Shown here in pieces: positions 8,019 to 16,030 of a DNA stretch of 23,927 nucleotides; positions within the stretch are counted from its first letter, which is position 1; every line of letters begins with the position of its first letter. The notes beneath the pieces were generated by a model. It ran no database searches and was not told the DNA's origin. It saw nothing but the letters and a program-made list of their open reading frames with translations. Made by a program: the position numbers and the translations under genes. The DNA comes from Dialister sp. UBA734 (GTDB lineage: Bacteria; Bacillota; Negativicutes; Veillonellales; Dialisteraceae), in contig DBLC01000058.1 in NCBI GenBank assembly GCA_002297935.1, forward strand, positions 1 through 23,927. Direction: 5' to 3'.

Positions 8019-8540
8019 ATGAAAGTATCTACTCCTTCTCCCTCCGATCAGGTCCGCAGCTTGCATTACAAATATGAAATTCCCGAAGAAACGGCCCGAC
8101 GTCTTATTGCTGAAGGCTATCGGTTCTTGGAATTGGACAAAGCAGCCCTCCTGTCTTGTCTGTCCGATCAACCCATCGAAACCATTCTTGCCATGCGGAA
8201 AGAGGACCCTTGGGGGATTATCGAAAAGAAATTGGGCTTCACCCCCGATGTGTATCACAAGAAATACATCGCCCATCGGGCCCATCGGCTCCATCGATTC
8301 TACGGCATAGAAGAAACTCGCGCCGCCGCACTTCTCGAAGAGGGCTATCCCAATCACTGGATTCGGCTCTCCTATTTACTGGAACAACACACCGGAGAAA
8401 AAGCGGAAACCATCATCCATGGCCGTAAGAAATCAGAAAAGTGGAAACCCTGGGCGGAAGCACACCTTCACGTCTCTCCCGAAGATTTCACCAAATGGAT
8501 TGCCGAAACCAGAAACCCCAGCTTGCCGGTGAAAAAGTAG
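8019..8540 (+). CDS. hypothetical protein with internal duplication
   Basis: I do not recognise this family. The start is secure: AAGGAG at 8007-8012 lies 6 nt before the ATG. The 173-aa protein is soluble, basic, and rich in His, Lys and Trp. It shows two copies of one unit about 75 residues long. Copy 1 (about 19-83) has Y-E-I-P-E-E-T-A-R..L..EGY, later an E-x-I-x-x-x-R-K motif, a W, and P-x-x-Y/F-x-K. Copy 2 (about 95-161) has Y-G-I-E-E-T-R..LLEEGY with the same later landmarks (ETIIHGRKK, W, SPEDFTKW). Both are probably all-helical. No catalytic motif, signal peptide or membrane segment is visible. It lies between a ligase and an alcohol dehydrogenase but is separated from both by repeats, so co-function is not implied. 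Confidence 0.75.
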   Translation: MKVSTPSPSDQVRSLHYKYEIPEETARRLIAEGYRFLELDKAALLSCLSDQPIETILAMRKEDPWGIIEKKLGFTPDVYHKKYIAHRAHRLHRFYGIEETRAAALLEEGYPNHWIRLSYLLEQHTGEKAETIIHGRKKSEKWKPWAEAHLHVSPEDFTKWIAETRNPSLPVKK

Positions 8541-8543
8541 GCA

Positions 8544-8790
8544 GTTAACGGTTAACAGACAACGGCTAAATTCCTAGTGAATGGTCATTCAGTTTTCAAC
8601 TGGTATACAATTAGATTAGCAAATGTTGTTGGTTGTTGGTTGTCGGTTGTTAGTTGTTGGAAGCCAAACAACCAACAACTAACAACCAGCAACATTATTT
8701 GAACACAAAAGAGGGTATGGGGCGCTTTATAATTTGTGCGCCCCTTCCGCCACTTCTAACTTCTCACTTCTAACTTCTCACTGCATTTCC
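8544..8790. repeat. heptamer arrays and hairpins before the alcohol dehydrogenase gene
   Basis: GTTAACG/GTTAACA units (about 8545-8559). GTTGTTG/GTTGTCG/GTTGTTA heptamers (8626-8660) face their complement CAACCAACAACTAACAACC (8668-8687), giving a long hairpin. A GGGGCGC/GCGCCCC hairpin lies at 8720-8744. A CTTCTAA/CTTCTCA heptamer array (8754-8782) ends just before the ribosome-binding site. Each array keeps a 7-bp period but has a different sequence. Confidence 0.75.
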
Positions 8791-8803
8791 CCGAGGTACA
8801 TCT

Positions 8804-9991
8804 ATGATTCACAATTTCATTTACCACAATCCCACCAAAGTGTATTTTGGAAATGGAGAGTTGTCTCATCTCCATGAAGAATTATCCCGTTTCGGCCACC
8901 AGGTGCTTCTGGTCTATGGCGGCGGGTCCATCAAGAAAAATGGTCTTTACGACACCATCATGAAGGAAATTCAGTTGGCCGGCATGGCAGGCTATGAACT
9001 GTCGGGCATCCAGGCCAATCCGGAAATCGAACCGGTGCGGCAGGGTATTTCCCTTTGTCGTCACGGCGACGTAGATGTCATTCTCGCCGTCGGCGGCGGC
9101 AGTGTGCTGGACACCGCCAAAGCCATTGCGGGCAGTGTGTTCTACGAAGAAGACCCGTGGCAGCTCATCCAAAGCCGGGCCCAGATTGCCCATGCGCTCC
9201 CGTTGATCACGGTGCCCACCATGGCGGCCACCGGTTCGGAAATGAATAGCTGCGCGGTCATCACCAATCCAGACACCCAGGAGAAATACGGCTGGACCAC
9301 CGAGGCTCTCCGGCCGAAAGTGTCTTTCCTCTGCCCCGAAAATACCTACACCGTTCCGGCCTTCCAGACCGCCTGCGGGTCCGCGGACATTCTGTCCCAC
9401 ATCATGGAAGTGTATTTCAACCAGGAACTGGGCTTCCCCGCCACCGACGGATTCATGGAAGCCATGATGCGTTCCGTCATGGCTGATGCTCCCATCGCCA
9501 TGAAAGAAGGAAATAATGAAACCGCCCGGGCCAATCTCCTTTGGAATGCTTCCTGGGCCATCAATGATTTCATCGACGCAGGTCACTCCGTAGGCTGGAT
9601 TTGTCACGGCATCGAACACGAACTGTCCGCCCTCTACGGCATCACCCACGGACTGGGCCTGGCCATTCTGACCCCCGCCTTCCTTCGCTACGTGCTGGAC
9701 AGACACACGGCACCGAAAATCGCCCAATTTGCGGTCAATGTCATGGGCATCAATCCGAAAGGAAAATCAGATAAGAAAGTGGCAAAAAAAGGCATTAAAG
9801 CATTGGAAAAATATTTCACCAAAACCCTGGGCCTCCCCGGTCATCTTTCCGATGTAGGCATCGACGACTCCCACTTTGAAGAAATGGCCCATAAAACCAT
9901 CCTCTGGAAAGGCAAAGAAGACGGCCTCCTGCACGGCTTCGTGAATCTGGCAGAAGAAGACTTGGTGGAGATTTATAAGTTGGCCCTATAA
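8804..9991 (+). CDS. iron-containing alcohol dehydrogenase (butanol dehydrogenase-like)
   Basis: Group III, NAD(P)H-dependent alcohol dehydrogenase, likely reducing an aldehyde (for example butyraldehyde or another fermentation aldehyde) in the cytoplasm. The 395 residues carry the nucleotide-binding GGGSVLDTAK (97-106), the segment TVPTMAATGSEMN (136-148), and the four metal ligands at the expected spacing: D195 and H199 (SADILSH), H268 (ICHGIEHE) and H282 (GITHG). The N-terminus NFIYHNPTKVYFG is typical of the BdhA/YugJ/YqhD group. The start is supported by GAGG at 8793-8796. Substrate and cofactor preference cannot be read from the sequence. It runs convergently towards aroK. Confidence 0.92.
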   Translation: MIHNFIYHNPTKVYFGNGELSHLHEELSRFGHQVLLVYGGGSIKKNGLYDTIMKEIQLAGMAGYELSGIQANPEIEPVRQGISLCRHGDVDVILAVGGGSVLDTAKAIAGSVFYEEDPWQLIQSRAQIAHALPLITVPTMAATGSEMNSCAVITNPDTQEKYGWTTEALRPKVSFLCPENTYTVPAFQTACGSADILSHIMEVYFNQELGFPATDGFMEAMMRSVMADAPIAMKEGNNETARANLLWNASWAINDFIDAGHSVGWICHGIEHELSALYGITHGLGLAILTPAFLRYVLDRHTAPKIAQFAVNVMGINPKGKSDKKVAKKGIKALEKYFTKTLGLPGHLSDVGIDDSHFEEMAHKTILWKGKEDGLLHGFVNLAEEDLVEIYKLAL

Positions 9992-9996
9992 GGGAT

Positions 9997-10023
9997 TAGT
10001 AGCTAGGCCCTAGGGATTAGGCC
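9997..10023. repeat. TAGTAGC/TAGGCCC/TAGGGAT heptamer array
   Basis: Starts about 6 nt after the alcohol dehydrogenase stop codon. It is the same TAGCTAGGCCCTAGGG module as at 5456-5474 and 15853-15885, with a 7-bp period and a palindromic GGCCC/CCTAGGG centre. Confidence 0.7.
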
Positions 10024-10041
10024 TGGTGTCCGTTAGAAAAA

Positions 10042-10057
10042 TGTTTCACGTGAAATA
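10042..10057. other. parS-like ParB-binding site (15/16)
   Basis: TGTTTCACGTGAAATA, one mismatch to the parS consensus. It is the left edge of the following GGTTATAA repeat. Confidence 0.6.
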
Positions 10058-10247
10058 TTGGTAGAAAGGTTATTATTCTGCTAATTTCGATATTTCACAA
10101 AGAATTTTCATCGATAGTGACAAGGTTAAAAAGGGTTATATATGGTTATGGGCATTATGTCAGCCTCATAACCATATATAACCCTTTTAACCTTGTCGCA
10201 ATTGGCAGAAACGCTTTGTATGATATCGAAAGCAGCAGAATCATAAC
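10058..10247. repeat. GGTTATAA foldback repeat between convergent genes
   Basis: GGTTATTATTCTGC (10068-10081), inner foldback CAAGGTTAAAAAGGGTTATATATGG with its complement (10121-10195), then GCAGCAGAATCATAACC (10222-10238). The right edge runs up to the aroK stop codon. The stem has about 28 nearly perfect base pairs and could terminate both converging genes. Confidence 0.8.
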
Positions 10248-10739
10248 CTATCCACGCAATGTTTTTAATAAGTCATCCAATACTTTATCCAGCGGGCCCT
10301 TATTTTCCACCGTTACATCCGCACTCTTCCTGTACAACTCAATCCGTTCCTTGTACAAATCAAATACTTTCTGTACCCCTTCAGCTAAAAGGGGACGGGT
10401 GCCTACTTCTACATCACTCACAATATCTTCCGGTTTCCGATCGATAAATAAGATTCGGCCGGATTTTTTTAAGTGGGTAATATTGATTTCTCGCTTCACC
10501 ACACCGCCGCCGGTGGCGATGACCAGGTTTTCTTTTTGCGACAATTCCTGGATGGTTCGTTCCTCCGCATCGCGGAAGCAGGATTCGCTGACCGCAAATA
10601 ATTCCGGAATGGTCTTGCCTTCCTTCTGTTCCAAGTACGTATCGGCATCCACAAATGTCAAATGCAGCCGCTGTGCCAGAATTTTTCCAAAGGTACTTTT
10701 CCCGCAGCCGGGCATACCGATGAGGATAATGTTTTTCAT
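10248..10739 (-). CDS. aroK: shikimate kinase
   Basis: Phosphorylates shikimate to shikimate 3-phosphate with ATP (shikimate pathway step 5). The 163 residues match the usual small monomer. Walker A GMPGCGKST is at 8-16, and VDADTYLEQ (30-38) holds the Mg/shikimate-binding aspartates D31 and D33. R56 lies in FRDAEE, ATGGGV (75-80) is the shikimate-binding GGG, and R115 in TRPLL is the lid arginine. RKSAD near 137-141 holds the C-terminal substrate arginine. The Shine-Dalgarno AAAAGG is at 10745-10750. It is the last gene of the aro cluster in transcription order. Confidence 0.96.
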   Translation of the reverse strand: MKNIILIGMPGCGKSTFGKILAQRLHLTFVDADTYLEQKEGKTIPELFAVSESCFRDAEERTIQELSQKENLVIATGGGVVKREINITHLKKSGRILFIDRKPEDIVSDVEVGTRPLLAEGVQKVFDLYKERIELYRKSADVTVENKGPLDKVLDDLLKTLRG

Positions 10740-10764
10740 ATTTGCCTTTTCTCGCTTTATATTT

Positions 10765-10970
10765 TACTAACAGGGTATGATTCTGCTGATTCCGCCAGGA
10801 AAACACCGGAAATCATCCGCTCCTGTCAAGGTTATAAGGGTTATAAAAGGTTATGAGAACACCGTAGTTTCATAACCTTTTATAACCCTTTAACCTGACC
10901 ACAAAATAAGCATGTTAGATACTCGGTTTCATCTGAACAATAACCCGCCCGAAGGGCTAACCTTTATGAC
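10765..10970. repeat. GGTTATAA foldback repeat, diverged outer parts
   Basis: The inner foldback GTCAAGGTTATAAGGGTTATAAAAGG with complement (10826-10898) is well kept. The outer marks are reduced to GTATGATTCTGC (10775-10786), GAACAATAACC (10935-10945) and GGGCTAACCTTTATG. No parS-like end remains. It lies between aroE and aroK. Confidence 0.7.
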
Positions 10971-11006
10971 CCATCGTTTGGCCCCTACAGACACCGTCCG
11001 AAAACG

Positions 11007-11816
11007 CTACTGCGTCATTTCCCGTACAATCTCCATGACCACTTCTTCCGGAATTTCCTTCCCGGTCCATATTTCTTCGGCCGCCATGGCTTGCATGACC
11101 AGCATGTACATGCCGTTGATTTTTTCTGCGTGAATTGCATCGTGCAGGAGCTGTGTTTCTTCTGGATTGTAAATGATATCGATCACTTTGCCATAGGTGG
11201 CTGCTTTTTTCGCAGAAATAGGAGAGACCCCCACTTTGGGATGCATCCCTACAGGGGTGGTATTCACCAGCAGATAGCCCGCCGGTTGATTTTCCAAGGT
11301 GTCATAGCCGATGATGGTGACCCGTCTGTCGTTGGCAAAGGCCAAGAATTCATCGGACACACGTTCCGGATGACGGCTCACTACGCGGATGTCGGAAGCC
11401 CCCTCATCGTATAAGCACTGAATCACCGCCCGCGATGCCCCGCCGTGGCCCAGCACATCCACCGGTTTTCCTTGTACGTCTCCATGGATTTTCGCCACGG
11501 TCCGTTTGAAGCCGATGTAATCCGTATTGAATCCCTTCCGCTTTCCATCGATGGTGGCAATGGTATTGACCGCCCCGATGGTTTTCGCTTCGTCGGAAAT
11601 GTCATCCAGAAAAGGAATCACGTCCAATTTGTAAGGAATGGTCACATTGCATCCCCCATACGTGTCCAGCACTTCCCGCAGGCGAGCGGTAAATCCGACT
11701 TTTGGTATTTCCACCAAATCGTAGGTGCTATCCCATTTCATTTTTTGAAATAATAATTCATGAATCTTAGGAGACAAACTGTGCCCTAAGACCTCTCCGA
11801 TTAAACCAAGTCTCAT
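11007..11816 (-). CDS. aroE: shikimate dehydrogenase
   Basis: NADPH-dependent reduction of 3-dehydroshikimate to shikimate (step 4). The 269 residues match the family. The shikimate-binding S-L-S lies in LGHSLSPKIHE (S13, S15), the catalytic Lys in NVTIPYK (K63), and substrate contacts N84 (GAVNT) and D99 (FNTDYIG). The nucleotide-binding loop is GHGGASRAV (123-131), and the C-terminal QAMAAEEIWTGKEIP contains the conserved Q. RBS AAAGGGGAA is at 11823-11831. The upstream spacer is a repeat region. Confidence 0.96.
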   Translation of the reverse strand: MRLGLIGEVLGHSLSPKIHELLFQKMKWDSTYDLVEIPKVGFTARLREVLDTYGGCNVTIPYKLDVIPFLDDISDEAKTIGAVNTIATIDGKRKGFNTDYIGFKRTVAKIHGDVQGKPVDVLGHGGASRAVIQCLYDEGASDIRVVSRHPERVSDEFLAFANDRRVTIIGYDTLENQPAGYLLVNTTPVGMHPKVGVSPISAKKAATYGKVIDIIYNPEETQLLHDAIHAEKINGMYMLVMQAMAAEEIWTGKEIPEEVVMEIVREMTQ

Positions 11817-11847
11817 GTGATATTCCCCTTTACATACTCTGGGTAAA

Positions 11848-12136
11848 ATGCGTAATGCGAAGTGCGTAATGGTATTAGTCCCATAACGGATTGTCGTACC
11901 ATTAGCATTTTATACCGCTAGCGCTGCCCCCTCAGCCTTCGGCAGCTCCCCCGACAGGGGAGCCGAGACAGAGGTGTAAACTTACTTAGGGGCGCACAAC
12001 TTATAAAGCGCCCCAATACCCCTTTTTATAGAAATGAGGATATGTAAAATGGCTTTGCATTTATAAAAATTTGCGGCGGCTATATGAATTGTGCCGCCGC
12101 CACCTTCACTACGCACTACGCATTACGCACTACGCA
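11848..12136. repeat. composite inverted repeat without the GGTTATAA core
   Basis: TGCGTAA/TGCGAAG heptamers (11850-11869) are mirrored by TACGCACTACGCATTACGCA units (12107-12136), which run to the pheA stop codon. Inside are a GGGGCGC/GCGCCCC hairpin (11982-12007) followed by TTTTTATAG, and a GGCGGC/GCCGCC hairpin (12073-12101). A distinct GC-rich hairpin module lies at 11922-11974. Confidence 0.7.
11922..11974. repeat. GC-rich hairpin module (CAGCTCCCC...GGGGAGC)
   Basis: GCTGCCCCCTCAGCCTTCGG is followed by GCTCCCC-CGACA-GGGGAGC, a 7-bp GC stem. It differs from all other repeats in the window. From memory it resembles dispersed GCTCCCC/GGGGAGC repeats of gut clostridia, but I could not check this. 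Confidence 0.45.
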
Positions 12137-12973
12137 CTATTTTTTACATGACGGATAATTTCCCAACACCTTAAAGTAGGTGCACATAGACGACAGGCCG
12201 TGCAGGGTCTGCATGTTGGATGGGTCGTTGAGTTTGCCCATCACGTCGATGTGGAAGAAATATTCAAAAGGCCGGCCTTCCATGGGGCGAGATTCCAGAT
12301 GGGTCATGTTCATGCCACCGTAGAAGAAATAACCCAACACGTGATAGAGCGCCCCCGGTTCGTGCTTCACCGAAACCACCAAGGTGATTTTGTCTGCCGC
12401 ATCGGTGATTTCCATTTTCGGCCCGATAATGAAGAATCGGGTGTAGTTACTGGAATTGAAGAAAATATTTTCTGCCAGCACATCCAATCCATAGAGACGC
12501 GCTGCGGTTTTGCTGGCTACCGCTGCCTGGTTTTTCTTTCCATCTTCTGCCACCCGTTCCGCGCTGCGGGATGTGGAGAAATACGGTTCCAGTTTCCAAT
12601 TCCGATGTTCATTGAAAAACGGCCGGCACTGGGCAAAGCCCTGAGGATGAGAATACACCGTATCGATGTCATCCAACGTGGCTCCCGGCACGCCCAACAG
12701 GTTGTGCTCGATTTTCACCAACTGCTCTCCCACCACAGCGCAATCATATTTCTGAATCAAATCATACACTTCGGTGATGCCGCCGGTGGATGAATTTTCG
12801 ATCGGCATGACGCCATAATCGATAACTCCCTCTTTGACCGCTTTCACCACATCTTCAAAGAGCGGGAAATAAGATTCTTCCCGCTTCCGATCGCCAAACT
12901 GCTGCTCCATGGCTTCGTATGTATAGGACCCCTTGGCACCATAACAGCCAACTTTTAGGATTGTGTCACTCAT
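12137..12973 (-). CDS. pheA: prephenate dehydratase
   Basis: Converts prephenate to phenylpyruvate, the committed step to phenylalanine. It is stand-alone: 278 residues with no chorismate mutase domain. The catalytic domain is 1 to about 190, with GAKGSYTYEA (12-21), MPIENSSTGGI (56-66) and the hallmark T-R-F at 178-180. A C-terminal ACT domain (about 196-275) carries the Phe-binding motifs GALY (207-210) and ESRP (227-230), so the enzyme should be feedback-inhibited by phenylalanine. RBS AAAGGGGA is at 12980-12987, 6 nt from the ATG. A separate chorismate mutase is needed somewhere else in the genome. Confidence 0.96.
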   Translation of the reverse strand: MSDTILKVGCYGAKGSYTYEAMEQQFGDRKREESYFPLFEDVVKAVKEGVIDYGVMPIENSSTGGITEVYDLIQKYDCAVVGEQLVKIEHNLLGVPGATLDDIDTVYSHPQGFAQCRPFFNEHRNWKLEPYFSTSRSAERVAEDGKKNQAAVASKTAARLYGLDVLAENIFFNSSNYTRFFIIGPKMEITDAADKITLVVSVKHEPGALYHVLGYFFYGGMNMTHLESRPMEGRPFEYFFHIDVMGKLNDPSNMQTLHGLSSMCTYFKVLGNYPSCKK

Positions 12974-13002
12974 ATAATTTCCCCTTTATAATACTGCGGT
13001 TT

Positions 13003-13228
13003 GAATGCGTAATGCGAAGTGCGTAGTGCGTAATGGTGGAAGGGGCGCATCAAATTTATATGGCGCCCCAATTTCCCATATTATTGGTGACTGGTAGACT
13101 GGTGACTCGTGACTGGAATTGCGTTTCCTAGTCACCAGTCACGAGTCACTAGTCACCCAAATCATATATTTTGCGGCGCTTCCAAATTTTATGCGCCGCC
13201 ACCTTCACTACGCACTACGCATTACGCA
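13003..13228. repeat. clearest concentric inverted repeat (no core)
   Basis: Three shells in mirror order. The outer TGCGTAATGCGAAGTGCGTA array (13008-13034) faces TACGCACTACGCATTACGCA (13206-13234). The middle GGGGCGC/GCGCCCC hairpin (13041-13069) faces a GGCGGC-type hairpin (13174-13200). The inner GTGACTG heptamers (13086-13115) face CCAGTCACGAGTCAC heptamers (13132-13155), separated by AATTGCGTTTCC. It spans exactly the gap between the pheA ribosome-binding site and the aroC stop codon. Confidence 0.8.
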
Positions 13229-14323
13229 CTACGCATTTAAACCACCATTCACAAGCATCGCATCTAATACCACCAGCGCCGCTGCGTTTTCGATCACCGG
13301 AATGGCCCGAGGTACGATGCAGGGATCGTGGCGGCCTTTGACGGAAAGAAGTGTATTTTCTTTGGTGGAAAGATTCACCGTGTGCTGCTCTTTTCCAATC
13401 GACGGTGTCGGTTTGATGGCCAGTTTGAAAATCACCGGGGCCCCATTGGAAATACCGCCTAAAATGCCTCCATTGTGATTGGTTGTCACCACAGGCTGTC
13501 CGTTTTCATAGGCCATGGGGTCATTGGCTTCGGAACCTTTCCGATCAGCCAGGTCAAAACCATCACCAAATTCGATGCCCTTGACAGCCGGCACGGAGAA
13601 CATCATATGAGCCAATTCGCTTTCCAAAGAATCAAAGAACGGATCGCCCAATCCAATCGGAAGGCCAGTCACCATGCATTCCACGATACCGCCCACCGAA
13701 TCCTGCTCATTCTTAGCCGCCAGAACGGCTTCTTCCATTTGCTGTCCAACAGTTTCTGTCAGCACTGGTAATTTCTGTTTCCGAAGTTTTTCAAAAGTTT
13801 CCACCGATTCGCCCATGGGATGGAACGGTCTATCTTCGATGCCATGGAGACGCACCACGTGAGAACCGATGTGAATGCCCTTCTGTTCCAATACTTGTCG
13901 AGCAATGGCCCCTGCAAAGGTGAGAGGCGCCGTGATACGGCCGGAAAAATGGCCGCCACCGCGATAATCATTGAAGCCCCCGTATTTCACGTGGCCCGTA
14001 TAATCCGCGTGGCCGGGGCGCATGTGGTCCTGCAGGATATCATAATCAGAAGAATGCTGGCTGGTATTTCTGATTTCCATAGCCAGCGGCGTTCCGGTGG
14101 TATGGTCGTTGAAATAGCCGGAAAGAATGGTAAAGGCATCCTTCTCTTTCCGCGGGGTCGCCAAATTGGAATTGCCCGGTGCTCGGCGAGCCATTTCTTC
14201 CCGCACCTTGTCCCAGTCGATGGAAATTCCCGCCGGCAGACCATCGATGATACAGCCGATCCCCACCCCATGGGATTCTCCGAAAATGGTCACTTTTAAC
14301 TGTTGTCCATAGGTGTTACTCAT
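13229..14323 (-). CDS. aroC: chorismate synthase
   Basis: Eliminates phosphate from EPSP to give chorismate, using reduced FMN (final shikimate step). From the chosen start it is 364 residues. The family signature FGESHGVGIGCIIDG (14-28) contains the catalytic His18. RRAPGNSN (46-53), RPGHADYTG (102-110) and DYRGGGHFSGR (119-129) follow, and a C-terminal GRHDPCI..R block supplies the second histidine region. An in-frame ATG at 14350 would add nine residues. I prefer the ATG at 14321-14323 because AAAGAGGA (14331-14338) sits 7 nt upstream and the protein then starts MSNTYGQQLKVTIFGESHG, as in homologues. Confidence 0.95.
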   Translation of the reverse strand: MSNTYGQQLKVTIFGESHGVGIGCIIDGLPAGISIDWDKVREEMARRAPGNSNLATPRKEKDAFTILSGYFNDHTTGTPLAMEIRNTSQHSSDYDILQDHMRPGHADYTGHVKYGGFNDYRGGGHFSGRITAPLTFAGAIARQVLEQKGIHIGSHVVRLHGIEDRPFHPMGESVETFEKLRKQKLPVLTETVGQQMEEAVLAAKNEQDSVGGIVECMVTGLPIGLGDPFFDSLESELAHMMFSVPAVKGIEFGDGFDLADRKGSEANDPMAYENGQPVVTTNHNGGILGGISNGAPVIFKLAIKPTPSIGKEQHTVNLSTKENTLLSVKGRHDPCIVPRAIPVIENAAALVVLDAMLVNGGLNA

Positions 14324-14353
14324 AATTAATTCCTCTTTACCGCTAACCATTGA

Positions 14354-14574
14354 TAAAGTGCGTAATGCGAAGTGCGTAGTGCGTAATGGTGGAAGGGGCG
14401 CATCAATTCATATAGTGCCCCAATACCCCTTTTTATAGGATGTAAGCCACCAACTATTTACTAAAAACGGCGAGCATATAGAAACGAATTTATTCGCTTA
14501 TGCAACTATCCGTATAAGAGTAACTTGGTGCGCTCGCCGGCCTTCATTACGCACTACGCATTACGCACTACGCA
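14354..14574. repeat. composite inverted repeat with CGGCGAGC hairpin
   Basis: The outer TGCGTAA/TGCGAAG/TGCGTAG array (14358-14386) is mirrored at 14546-14573, which ends at the aroA stop codon. Next is a GGGGCGC..GTGCCCC hairpin (14396-14421) followed by TTTTTATAGG. The centre is CGGCGAGC/GCTCGCCG (14468-14475 with 14532-14539) enclosing ATATAGAAACGAATT and CGTATAAGAG. The same centre module occurs at 3840-3910 with about the same spacing. Confidence 0.75.
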
Positions 14575-15837
14575 CTATTTAACAACTTTCGCAAAATCTC
14601 TCCAAAACCCAGGGTACGATTTCCTTACGCTTTCGGCACCTTCGATGGTGAGGGGGCCGGTGCATTTCGGAGAAATCACCGCCAGGGCCATAGCAATGCG
14701 GTGGTCGTTCCAAGAAGATACGGTGCCGCCGGAAAGGTGGTCCACCCCGTCAATCACCAGTCCTTCTGGCTGTTCTTCGATGTGTGCGCCCAGTTTGGTA
14801 AGTTCTACCGCCATGGCATGGAGACGATCACATTCTTTGAGCCGCACCCGACCGGCGTGAATGATTTCTGTTCGTCCCTGGCTCACAGCGGCCAGTGCCG
14901 ATAGGACAGGAACCAAATCGGGGCAATCTTCCGCATCAATCACCGTACCGTGGGTATCGGACAAGAAAGAAATAATGTTTCCATTCTCATAAGAAAGCTG
15001 TCCTCCCATGGCTTCCAAAATAGAAAGAATCGCTTTGTCCCCCTGTTTGGAAGTGCTGGACAATCCTTCGCAAGTGACCTTGCCCCCTACGAGACCAGCC
15101 ACCAGCCAGAATGCCGCCTGGGAATAATCCCCTTCCACGGAAAAAGTGCCGTTCTGATAGGTTTGGTTTCCCGGGATTTCATAATGTTCCGGTGATTTTT
15201 CTACGATGGAAATACCATGACGGGCCAACGTATCCAGCGTCAAATCCACGTAACTTTTCGATTCCAATGTGGTGGTACTTTTCAGCACCGAATCGTCTTT
15301 CGCTAAAGGCAACGCAAAGAGCAAGCCTGTAAAGAATTGGGAACTTACATCGCCTGGCAGTTCATAGAGACCGCCTTCCAGCTTTCCCTGCACAGTCAAT
15401 GGCAAGCCCCCTGCGGTGTCATAGAAAATGCCTTTTTTATCAAACAGCTGATAGTATGGCGTCAGCGGCCGTTCTGCCAATCGCCCATGGCCTACATAAC
15501 GGACGTGATTTTCTGAAATAAGTCCCAAAGGAATCAAAAAGCGAAGAGTCGAGCCCGATTCGCCCGCATCGGCTTCCAAAAGTCCCGGCTGTTTCGACAG
15601 GCCGCCGGAAATATGGAATGTGAGACTTCCATCGATTTCTTCTTGGGATGTAAATGTCGCGCCCATAAGGGACAAAATGCGCACCGTGGCTTCGATATCC
15701 TGCGAATTGGATACCCCTTTGACCACGCTCTCCCCCTTCGCCAAAGCCGCTGCAATGAGTTCCCGATGGGTCATACTTTTGGAAGAAGGAATGCGGATGG
15801 TACCGTGGAAGGTGCCAGGATGGATGGTTTGGTTCAT
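14575..15837 (-). CDS. aroA: 3-phosphoshikimate 1-carboxyvinyltransferase (EPSP synthase)
   Basis: Transfers enolpyruvate from PEP to shikimate 3-phosphate (step 6). It has 420 residues, normal length. The N-terminal substrate loop PSSKSMTHR (17-25) carries K20, S21 and R25. DAGESGSTLRFL is the PEP-binding motif in the AGESGSTLRF form common in clostridial enzymes rather than the enteric GNAGTAMRPL form. EDCPDLVP contains the catalytic aspartate, RLKECDR follows, and SWNDHRIAMALAV lies near the C-terminus. RBS AAAGAGGA (15845-15852) is well placed. It is separated from aroB by a 190-bp repeat region, so it may be read through from upstream or have its own weak promoter. Confidence 0.95.
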   Translation of the reverse strand: MNQTIHPGTFHGTIRIPSSKSMTHRELIAAALAKGESVVKGVSNSQDIEATVRILSLMGATFTSQEEIDGSLTFHISGGLSKQPGLLEADAGESGSTLRFLIPLGLISENHVRYVGHGRLAERPLTPYYQLFDKKGIFYDTAGGLPLTVQGKLEGGLYELPGDVSSQFFTGLLFALPLAKDDSVLKSTTTLESKSYVDLTLDTLARHGISIVEKSPEHYEIPGNQTYQNGTFSVEGDYSQAAFWLVAGLVGGKVTCEGLSSTSKQGDKAILSILEAMGGQLSYENGNIISFLSDTHGTVIDAEDCPDLVPVLSALAAVSQGRTEIIHAGRVRLKECDRLHAMAVELTKLGAHIEEQPEGLVIDGVDHLSGGTVSSWNDHRIAMALAVISPKCTGPLTIEGAESVRKSYPGFWRDFAKVVK

Positions 15838-15852
15838 GTCTTAGTCCTCTTT

Positions 15853-16027
15853 ATTAGTAGCTAGGCCCTAGGGATTAGGGATTAGAAAACGCAAATTCGT
15901 GCCTACTCATTAATGCAATTTTTCAATAGCATAGTTTGTTGTTAGTTGTTGGTTGTTGGTTGTTAGGTCCCAAACAACTAACAACAATTCCTAAATTCTA
16001 ATCCCTAGCCACTAGTCCCTAATCCCT
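15853..16027. repeat. TAGGGAT and GTTGTTA heptamer arrays with inverted arms
   Basis: TAGTAGCTAGGCCCTAGGG followed by GATTAGGGATTAG (15855-15886) faces ATTCTAATCCCTAGCCACTAGTCCCTAATCCC (15996-16027). Inside, GTTGTTAGTTGTTGGTTGTTGG (about 15939-15964) faces CAACTAACAACAATTCC (15975-15991). All arrays have 7-bp periods. They lie between aroB and aroA. Confidence 0.75.
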
Positions 16028-16030
16028 TTT

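Noticed and set aside
14324..14350. Upstream ATG adding nine residues to aroC
   Set aside because: AAAGAGGA is correctly placed for the ATG at 14323, and chorismate synthases start close to the FGESHG motif.
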